NCBI GenBank assembly: GCA_964343305.1
Contig: CAYFJO010000021.1
Span: 1-55,379 of the forward strand
Origin: CAYFJO01 sp964343305
GTDB lineage: Bacteria > Planctomycetota > Planctomycetia > Pirellulales > Pirellulaceae
DNA length: 55,379 nucleotides
Direction of reading: 5' to 3'
Positions 54,901-55,379 of the stretch are shown here, piece by piece. The position numbers were made by a program, and so were the translations under genes. Numbering within the stretch: the first letter of the stretch is position 1; each line of letters starts with the position of its first letter. The notes beneath the pieces were generated by a model. The model was not told the origin of the DNA. It saw nothing but the letters and a program-made list of their open reading frames with translations, and made no database searches.

Positions 54901-55379
54901 AGCACAAGGCAACGCGGGCGGTGCGTTGGGCGTCGTCATCACTGGCGCCGGCGCGATCGTTCGCTCGGTCGACGGCGACATCGGCATCACGGGTCGCTCG
55001 ACGCCGGCCAATACAACTTCGCAAGACAACGACGGCGTGTTGATTTCTACCACCGCCCAAGTCACGTCGACCGGCACCACGGCGAGCGCAGCCAATATCA
55101 CGATCAACGGCACTGGCGGCAACGGCACAACGCTCAACGACGGCGTCACGCTGTTCGCCGGCGCGACCATTAACGCGTCGTCCGGCAACATCACGATCAC
55201 GGGACAAAACGGCGGCACAAGCGGCGTGGGTGTGCAAATTTCTTCGACGATCAATTCCGCCACCGGCACGGTTCAAGTCACATCGGAGGACAACGTGCAA
55301 TTCGCGGCCGCCGGCAAGATCGATTCGAACAGCAACACCGTCACCGTCATCGCCGACAACGCGACCGGAAACAACGGCG
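30917..55379 (+). CDS. Giant modular extracellular protein 2 (more than 8154 aa, 3' end outside window)
   Basis: One frame stays open from ATG 30917 to the last base (frame checked at several points). Residues 38-46 are LEERRVLNA, the planctomycete extracellular motif; there is no classical signal peptide. Domains: about 50-415, seven PD40-type repeats; about 511-649 and 1764-1903, two copies of a module also found in giant 1; about 1043-1162, an autotransporter-like module; about 1163-1325, a GEVED domain (ending GEVEDHTLTI); 1331-1663, seven VCBS/FG-GAP repeats with calcium loops (LDNDGDLD). From about 1900 to the edge runs a filamentous-haemagglutinin-like array of strands such as GNITLNGTGG. 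Composition is very rich in Gly, Thr, Ala, Asn and Asp and nearly free of Cys. A surface fibre or adhesin role is an inference. No stop, frameshift or mobile insertion is seen. Confidence 0.92.
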   Translation, partial: MRILRWLKRLLRAKERQEKPTRDGPRDDRYVDLFVTRLEERRVLNATFELDQLTNTTDIGGDLDFNEEIAVNQDGTKIAFVSEANLDPASPLGGNAQNQEEVFLFDKQTDVITQVTNLNDTRIDSLSISDDGAKVAYRALIGGVAVVDLGTFTATQIAGAGQRPEISGDGNFVIFDSSQDLVVGSNLDGSQEIFRADISDPSVSIIQVTNASGSEFADSASVNDDGSKIAFRSNVGNSATQVFYGDLSGVTPTFTQITNHVDPLIGSQSGRVDISGDGSTVVYDSADDGNREIYVYDQPTNTLSQFTITADSFQSGHAHVSDDGQRVAFQSSADLDPNVGNVDGTFEYFLRDRSSGETYQLTDTTDDMPFDTARPLDISDDGMVVGFESTANLVPDVGNADANVELFIATEEEVVHATVSGTNLVVTGTSDVDTLTMSISGANLVIQNTSGTIGVDAAALPNATISGDNTTLTIPLTDLTGVTNVNVSTGGGDDVLTLDRTGGNLGFTITYDGGEGGSDSLAVQNGTAITTLNYTASGVGAGSLLMDGAIVNFSNLEPVTVSSGIGTLTVQVTDGQAHTVTLTDNGAADSMSRVTIDGGLEDITFANPTANLIVQTGAGGDTINVNDLDANFAAGIEIDGEAGNDTVTLNASNGLSVGGDLKITSEDIVISDDVAVTGGNVQFLAGDEIWHTTGTVSVTGAGTITYMAGIDNATGAVVMSSGAKISSAGGDINVTGDGNMDIAEIDTATGDVFVTALVGNIEVIDGGGGIEGTTGPSNITLTSVLGLTVNAPLNSRGGDIFVDANSNDNNAGQFDTNAAGTIDTGGGDLSVTSSNPQHTATINADSGTVFLKPSKEDVNHKYGLATSGFNITDAEADLITAARLEVGTANSGFTIVNGLVPDNVTTLVVRTASNIAASSFGNGQADLGATNLVIQSDDGAQFEFQTDTLAIANNGNLGVNVKDLGGGVTIGTVATSFGNVVGVTSGGGGITITAVDSLTIVDPVTETSGAAVALTSENGTINTSGGVAAATHAMGSTVTLTGNVAPGASPGQMVIDGDVTFAAGSTLTVELDGLTVGTQYDQLQVVGAMRTVTLNNATLAGSTGFSQAAGNPFTIIDNVDANSSISGTFNGLAEGAIVTLGSGNYSITYKGGTGNDVVLTAVELDFGDARSPFPVTKLEDGPRHVNTGPQLGTNRDIEIDGAHSTAANTDDNALSPDDEDGVTFGAVEPGQVNASVTVNVQNVGGGAKLDAWIDFNNDGVWSGAFERIADNVTVVTGDNTLNFDVPADAIIGTVHTRFRVSTSGVDSPSGLATDGEVEDHTLTITAPGGTAEFVDSGQAAFGQFNIKDVDLGDLDNDGDIDAYVVVFTGGNRVFLNNGSATFTDSNQSLATNSTLGVAIGDVDGDGDLDAATANFQQPDNVWLNNASGTFSDSGQNLGSNAINDNTTLGDLDNDGDLDLLAATRGGNQVFLNNGSGTFTFSQSLGSATTSQIELGDLDNDGDLDAFAANFNSEANQVWANDGTGTFSAGQTLGTASSFGVALGDLDGDGDLDAFVANAGANKVYTNVAGTLSDSGQNLGSSASEQVALGDLDGDGDLDAFVANLGQANRVWLNNGSGTFTVTTQSLGTSSTRAIELADLDNDGDLDAYAANESGQADKVWLNVSSAEIEVNLDGLGNLTVVDVTGTNSDNTLTIQSDTANNRFVMTDPIRDVENKIAAATQVDDHSVHVPFHLVTGTKIDIDTLGGDDTLTVDFSTGAFSKTIDYDGGAGGDDGVVLTGGSGFTNLTYEATGAGAGTITADTSVLDVKNLEPITVNSAAGTVTVTVNDSADRSIVFTDAGGGKTTVTETTGSLESMTFTNPTVALVVNGDDGNNDTITFSSLDANFAASLTIDGRGGTDAVNFNVAAGLQVTALDVTTETIAQTGAIVASGTTTLNAGTNSITLANAANQFGTLDITATNATIVENAGTELGTLSLTGTLDITSAGAITDNLAGEAANITAASVALRASTGIGAGDDIDVAKTGVATTINVAAVTNTGDINITGLGSTTVGTVNGLSGATITDAGNANGGEDITITAASPLTVTGNVINNAGGDITLTATDDGVAPEPDLLSISAQVKVLDGTGDITLAGEDVTISDSGAAVDISTAASTGNVIANVTDTFTLNADSVIATLGTGPITINADDIVIETSTAELRNTATGIVKLQNTSAGREFDLGTNTAGKIGLTAAELNRITAGQIRIGTTNAGAISVTGTINPTSATSMKIFTGSTLTDAASGSIAETTLAIIASGTVTLDSANDVDTLGIDVTSGDIEFVDSDGFDVGTVDGVTGIDTDNGSVTLSATTGNITVQNTTAAADIAATGTIAVTAAGNLTVNASADVESTGGAHTYTANDVDLSGTITATGQTVTIKPNTAGRLIALGATLVNSLELSDAEGGRIAATTLEIGSATAGTVNIGDFSPTPQTVVLRTDGGVMESTVDASADMTATSLAIDADDGANIDVNVTTLAVDIDAAGSIDVTDTDGVLTIGTVSGITGVATFDGSITLAATNNRLKIQENITAGDNDGSGGDSITLGTGAGQVIELSTATVHTTGADIGFNNAVEVVDGASTVTTGAGSGGNVTFAGSITSPGAGVANDLTINAGTGDVNLNGQVGVSANGALGNFEVTGGPLTIKVAGNVTTKGTQTYNSAVEISSGVTFDADDAAIHFKGSISGAAGNTFALAIDSGTAASTTVDGAIGANSRISSVDVDGGTVEVASVTTTGGGIDVAGTSINLDGTAYTATGGNDIALNGLVTLDSAMTMTANNVTFAGTVNGANDLTLAATGTTTFQNTVGAATPIGDGSGAAITINSTGTTEFQNTLATASGITQANTAGQVTLRQDANIGAGNTVTTLSGNVVLDGLTFTSAGDVTVGNATSDTLAISAAATTITTSAAGKAVAINADTNLSAGLTIATGGGLLTLAGPINGNQALVVDPGAAGSVVASSATIGSTTALASVNIQRGTNVTVGDVKTQGAGNTILVGSTAAISGTLTLNDGTATTTIATDGAGAGSAAGSIVINAANAIQLASNVLIDMNDAAAFGGVDSGADGGIALTGSTTLQSNPAGSFGIKFDAGSNSFDVSGLTLTSLDHLSIRTAAGATLGSFTLDDGANNAGNALDVTAATISTPSQVTAGGGINVNATATTGVGITMTGTLLDTTNAGVADAGAFSLTTSGSTMLLNTGAAGNTVTFRTDSNNANQDQPVTLNMAVTTQDNEALALDAGSQSVSMTNAANVIGNLTVTGSTASITENDAITQGGAWTTTGATTLNAGSNSITLTNAGNLFGTLNISAAGATTVENADTQLGTSTLTGTFDVTSTGQITDAENTAGDGVANVIATSAVLRSATGIGVGDDVDLQVTNVAFNNSASGAVNLQNNGSLTITTINGLVSSTAAAGGLIEAASPLTISHDVSTGGDMTFTASGGTANDDDLTISASVTHTGAAGTAKTLTFQAGDDILHTTGTITFSNSGAGDKLVLTADTDGAAGGGETDRGGITQSGGTITAVGLVTRSFESVALTAGTNNVDNLAASVTGAGSSFAFTDTDGVSIDTVDSIAGITTNSGNVTLNAGGTITIGDGTNGQDISAAGATVMLNTTTGGVTENSGSIVTATNLLLTGSGTFALTASNDVGTFAADITGSINFTDSDDLAVGTVGATNGIATGNPTDGGDVTITASGLLTVNQSINTTAGLGGTITVAGSTLNAALVAGKGDILLNGGALDLSIGADQSAATTLTYNALRDILVVATIQTTAATADINLTADTAGNGVGGVQIQTAGQVKSGRHTAIQGSDLFATGGGVVDSVDVQADGANLQIDAAGNVTIQDGANAPVSAQTIINGAVRTTGAGSTITITAEDDMAFGANGDVTGVNGTVTITADTRTGNNGGRVTMTDGAVINAGSGLIDLDADGNIAIASISTSGEVQVTTTSGMISDAGDTNTDIIASTAALRTVTGIGTDANDIDTQISTLAMVTESGDINISNTGSLTIDTVDSLSGVTITDAATNDTTMDNITIVASSPLTVAAGDPVVNNDGGNITLTAANDGGNDDHLTINAQVEVTGGDADIDTDGNIALNGGTDIAVNAAAISTDAGGTVTAAAPRAINLNASSSVTSINGGITMDANQGVTATSGAFNGLKLTGASITSTDGDITLRGRGGDTGNGNNGVVISSGSSVSSTGTGASAGQIILQGTGGAADIDNVGVAILGTNTIVTSTDGNISITGTATATGTNNQGIKVNAMAVVSSTGTGADAATITLNGTASGTSFGEGIRISNAGTLITSIDGNIMFTGQGSTAGTMTANRGISIAGGADVRSTGSTADAAGITLMGTAGAGTSTNSGVRFEGAGSELTADQGNISVTGIGGGSTTDNWGVVVIGGAKVASSGVGAAGTILFDGTSGTGSTNNQGVLLRSPGSEVTAVDGSINITGLSKGTSTSSDGIRIHSSAVLATTGTGSLTVGGTASSAVGASGRGVRIQTAGELKATATGIVTVNGTGNVNSDIEWDSLTIAKTGGTLTFNDTVLGTTLNVNAGAYGVIFNGGGTITDAVTLNNTGGVTINNEDIDSFTFDGGVTSIASTTTVRGTVNTSADLLRLGTTLLGGTTNLNTAGGNIQIDGTVNGAQTLNLNAGSAGDITTAAALGDTSKLTALNITDGNAQSFQQITADSLTISDATTGVTFNAAANITSNVSVTSGGTILVSAKMTAAGTVLIDAVGTITVNGAIDPTTITLESDTDVNVNAAVAATNMITVSAGTDGTGNASVSGTGSLTTTAAASDIAVTSGATTGSIMFDGNVTAVDRVTLTSAGTGNITQGGGSLKAANLQVTAVGTATLDQAGNDVDTLAADLNNGSISLTDADDIAIGTVATTGIATGNGGDGGAVTINATSGTITVGQAIDTSPGTGGGINLSGAVTLNNMLTAGGGTITLNGNTAATSDLTINAAVNSSATIDFDAPDDIIVAATLTTTAAGADIDLTADSNTDGAGGVQIQQVGQLVSADAVTLSGSDLTTSAGISDAVDIDADAANNQIQAVGNITIQDNSAAPNTANTIVDGRVTSTGGTISIFAKNDVTFAATGDVTSNGTLTITADRAAGSNGGTITMADGTVANAGASTIDLDSDGNITLGSINTSSEVQVTTASGSIADAGDTHADVIAGTAALRASTGIGTDADDIDTQVSTLAMVTESGDIHITNSGALTINTVNSLSGVTITDAAANDTKLDNITIVASSPLTVAAGDPVVNNDGGNITLTATGDGGNDDHLTINDAVTVTGGDADVDTDGNIALNGGTDINVNAAAIATDAGGTISATTPRSISIHSSASVSSNLGGITLDANQGGTATTGTFAGISVNNSAITSTAGDITMRGRGGNAGAGNQGVLLTGASIGSTGTGNVELNGTGNAGSADIEWDTLTIAKTGGTFTFNDTVLGTTLNVNAGGYGVTLNDGGTVTNAVTFNNTAGVTLNNADSDSLALGGGATSITSTTTIRGTVNTSADLLRLGTTSLAGTSNLNTAGGNLQFDGAVNGAQTLNLNAGSGGNITASAALGNSTKLTALNVTDGNAQSFQQITADSLTISDATTSVTFNAAANITNNISVTSGGTILVSAKMTASGTVLMDAVGTITVNGAIDPTTVTLESDTDVNVNAAVSATNLITVTGGTDGTGNALVSGTGSLTTSAAGSDIAVTSGATTGSITLGGNVTAVDRVTFTSAGTGNITQSGGSLKAANLQVSGVGTATLDRAGNDVDTLAADLNNGSISLTDADDIAIGTVGTTGIATGNGGDGGAVTINATSGTITVGQAIDTSPGTGGGINLSGAVTLNNMLTAGGGTITLNGNTAATSDLTINAAVNSSATIDFDAPDDIIVAATLTTTAAGADIDLTADSNTDGAGGVQIQLAGQLVSADAVTVSGSDLTTSAGVSDAVDIDADGTNNQVQAAGNITIHDNAAAPNTADTIIDGLVTSTGGTVSIFAKNDVTFAATGDVTSNGTLTITADRAAGTSGGTITMSDGTVANAGASTIDLDADGNITLGSVSTTGEVRATSANGAILDAGDTDQDIVAGTAALSASTGIGTDTDDIDTQVSTVAMVTESGDIHVTNTGALTIDTVDSLNGVTITDAAMNDTTMDNITIVASSPLTVAAGDPVVNNDGGNITLTATDDGGNDDDLTLNANVTITGGDMDVDDAGNIDLNAGTDMLVNAAVSTNLGGKIDADATRSITMQSGSSVRAVDGTITMRANLAGTATGNFEGIDINNATVETTGSGNITLNGTGGNTGASNLGVLIRQSSAAVKSVAGDISVTGQGGTGTTGHRGIVVQQGADVLSTGSGNITLNGTGGNAASMFNDGVLLTDAGTLVQVNTGSIDIDGTSGTGNTHVGVGIVGAAVESTTTNATTSTITIDGMTNAVGSTTTSGVQLATSDAHVSSNMANITITGNGGANGNTAFGVLIGASSRVESTGAGAAAATVTLDGTGGSAGGVKAGVQIAGAGGLVRSIDGDIQITGRGAGTGDTNRGVLISVGGRVISTGTTANAATITINGTGGTGTTAEGVSIRDANARVHSAAGHINISGTAGGASADGVQLNTSSTIAVQSTGAGNIQINGDGTGTASGVDVETEIDSNTGTVGITSEDHVQFDAGGLIDSTSGTVTVIADNAAGNNGGSITMTDGSLVDAGNGTIDLDADGNIALASLLTSSDVQVTTTNGAITDVLSGEGAGNENIVASRIDLDAATGVGSDAAMLGDNGDIDIAATTLDVTNRNLNNVQITETDAVAIDLLSNDGRSIVVDAGGAITDANANGAGDNVLATNLVLRAVGGIGSGNSIETDISNLAFANSGAASNVEIDNQGGLTVISLGGLASSSNTVGDVTLTATSPVTFNANTSAAGNVTAQAFETATTNTDNITVNTGVTVESTAASVSFQAGDRINVQATATVQASNSIELRSGVNDTDTDGVQTLSGEILTNATTGRITIDTGGTDSDVTQTAGRLVADELLVTATGNTTFDLDASATNDIRTLAATTEGGDVLYNDTSAFEVATIGATSGINTGNPASGGNVNLTGGGTITVNSEINTTTGTAGVINVDGTVLNAALVQGDGNITVNGGGLDLFINFAQTSATTLNYTADRDILVDAVVQTTVAGANINLTADNDGLGGVGGGGVRIMQNGQLNSADEVTVTAADLFVTAMPGDLDSIRIDDDTTNDQIVAASSITLQSAAASPAAADVIIDGRLHSTTAGTIGITAADTIRASSEMFSDGGDIGLNSATVLSGDVQLNALTDVVFQSTLNDDASAGTTSNLTINASRLTRFNGEVGGTSPVDSITTDNTGGANESTEINADVTTDGGTQTYNDAVVLTNDVTLTDTGATGIFFNNTVDSDTTSARDLTVVTTSAASRVEFNGRVGGSNVLDQLTITNAGQLDIANAADISLDGTFVQNGVGAVETGGSIDTTDDTIDFLTAVTLSRDVRLDTANGGGSPDGATIHFQNTIDGAFAIDVDAGDAGNFDVDGAVGATTALTTLTIDNANDVDFASTIRMSGNVAQTAGVGTTTLRGTSGTGIGGMLSVTTDEVTFASATAIVVGNVKVDAQNAVTFGAGAGLNASSSTILLQANRDNAGTQGFTQADGTTIQTTNETTDAIRVTVGGTGDARVSDLRAGTTSGQIAVTSSGGAIIDNGDTSQDIVASAAALRASTGIGTDTDDIDTQVSTVAMVTESGDIHITNTGALTIDTVDSLNGVTITDAAMNDTMMDNITIVASSPLTVAAGDPVVNNDGGNITLTSTDDGGDDDHLTLNDNVTVTGGDTDVDSDGNIDLNAGTDMIVNADVSTNAGGTIAADAERAIQMQAGSSFTSVDGGITLNANQGGASETGNFDGIHLSDADIITTGGGAIALSGRGGAGTAGANDGVVIGNSSSVDSQGTGTINITGTGGSGGNLHRGVSIAASTVKAVTGAITVTGTGGTAGTGANGVTMLAGGAVESTGASASNITIDGTAQGNAGGALGVVITGAGAIVRSVDGDIGITGRSTPANTTSQDNDGVLISTTAQVTSTGTTASAANITINGTGGNGTTLNDGVTLFAGATINASSGNITITGQNGGTSGVGVQISSTINSATGTVQVTSEDNVQFAAAGKIDSNSNTVTVIADNATGNNG
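31095..32150 (+). repeat. Seven PD40-type repeats of giant gene 2
   Basis: Cores: NQDGTKIAF, SDDGAKVAY, SGDGNFVIF, NDDGSKIAF, SGDGSTVVY, SDDGQRVAF, SDDGMVVGF. The strand TFELDQLTNTTD before the first core matches the ITQVTN/YQLTD strand that ends the other units, as in a closed seven-bladed propeller. Confidence 0.78.
32447..32863 (+). repeat. YDGG...LEP module, copy 1 in giant gene 2
   Basis: About 139 residues: YDGGEGGSD, NYTASGVGAG, NLEPVTV, ITFANPTANLIV, LDANFAAGIEIDGEAGND. Related copies lie at 36206-36625 and, more distant, in giant gene 1 at 5101-5538. Confidence 0.7.
34907..35905 (+). repeat. Seven VCBS/FG-GAP repeats of giant gene 2
   Basis: Seven DxDxDGDxD calcium loops, about 48 residues apart, each followed by FLNNGSGTF-like strands. 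The first unit is preceded by AEFVDSGQ, the strand the last unit lacks. This is the layout of an integrin-alpha-like seven-bladed propeller. Confidence 0.85.
36206..36625 (+). repeat. YDGG...LEP module, copy 2 in giant gene 2
   Basis: DYDGGAGGDD, YEATGAGAG, NLEPITVNS, MTFTNPTVALVV, LDANFAASLTIDGRGGTD: the same order of landmarks as the copy at 32447-32863. Confidence 0.72.
44498..47191 (+). repeat. 898-codon internal tandem repeat of giant gene 2, copy 1
   Basis: Every landmark in this stretch recurs 2694 bp downstream: DIEWDSLTIAKTGG, the FQQITADSLTISDATT block, the DDIAIGTV block and DPVVNNDGGNITL. The spacing is constant, so no net insertion or deletion has occurred since duplication. 45590-45945 looks identical to 48284-48639. 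Confidence 0.85.
47192..49885 (+). repeat. 898-codon internal tandem repeat of giant gene 2, copy 2
   Basis: The second copy directly follows the first. Similarity to copy 1 is high in the middle and weakens towards the end (after about 49550), so the right boundary is approximate. Confidence 0.8.
49165..49428 (+). repeat. Recently copied segment in giant gene 2, copy 1
   Basis: 264 bp that match 54001-54264 with about eight differences by eye. It covers the TGIGTDTDDIDTQVSTVAMV ... DPVVNNDGGN module. Confidence 0.82.
54001..54264 (+). repeat. Recently copied segment in giant gene 2, copy 2
   Basis: Partner of 49165-49428 at an offset of 4836 bp (1612 codons). Sequence to either side is much less alike, so the copy is local. 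Confidence 0.82.

Noticed and set aside
30917..55379. Long minus-strand and alternative-frame reading frames across giant gene 2 (up to about 595 codons, for example 52766-54553)
   Set aside because: They mirror the repeated codon pattern of the giant gene (ACG, ATC, AAC, GGC), have repetitive Asp/Arg/Val-rich products without domains, and the plus frame is open throughout.

Overview
The window comes from a planctomycete, probably of the Pirellulales type. The evidence is two giant extracellular-type proteins with the planctomycete N-terminal motif (LEDRTMLA, LEERRVLNA), a sigma factor/Ser-Thr kinase pair, a secreted sulfatase, a Tat-exported Gfo/Idh oxidoreductase, a planctomycete-style leucine-rich-repeat membrane protein, and many short palindromic elements between genes. 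I saw no tRNA, rRNA, CRISPR array, transposase or phage gene. The calls rest on reading motifs by eye; no search was run.

Layout. 1-1403 (minus): an ECF-type sigma factor followed by a Ser/Thr kinase that is cut by the window start and carries two palindromic repeats read in frame. 1702-11289 (plus): giant gene 1, 3195 aa, built of repeat blocks that look like two eight-bladed and two seven-bladed beta-propellers, then a right-handed beta-helix and a C-terminal HExxH domain. 11315-13369: radical SAM protein (minus), FHA protein with a clear terminator, and a small Dabb-family protein. 13390-15579: sulfatase and a secreted protein of unknown function. 15645-17168 (minus): three small genes. 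17421-21965 (plus): thiC, then an MFS/LplT-like transporter, a SIS-domain sugar-phosphate isomerase and a ROK sugar kinase. 22167-24747 (minus): a thrC-dapB-unknown operon for aspartate-family amino acids. 25139-27001 (plus): DksA/TraR-type protein, lspA and a hisN-like phosphatase. 26973-28313 (minus): a thioredoxin-fold protein without its CxxC. 28469-30479: Gfo/Idh oxidoreductase (plus) and a secreted protein (minus). 30917 to the window end (plus): giant gene 2, more than 8154 codons open in one frame and still open at the edge.

The genes between 11 and 30 kb are mostly housekeeping (thiamine, threonine/lysine, histidine, lipoprotein maturation) and are interrupted by repeats rather than by mobile genes. 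Two things stand out. First, a family of intergenic heptad repeats built on a GAAT core appears at four loci, each with its own version of the heptad, and has taken over the ends or starts of neighbouring genes: the lspA stop codon and the sulfatase start codon lie inside copies. Second, both giant proteins are organised into blocks whose repeat number and edges fit closed beta-propellers. Giant 2 in addition carries an 898-codon internal tandem duplication with a stretch of about 356 bp that looks identical in both copies, a sign of recent gene conversion.
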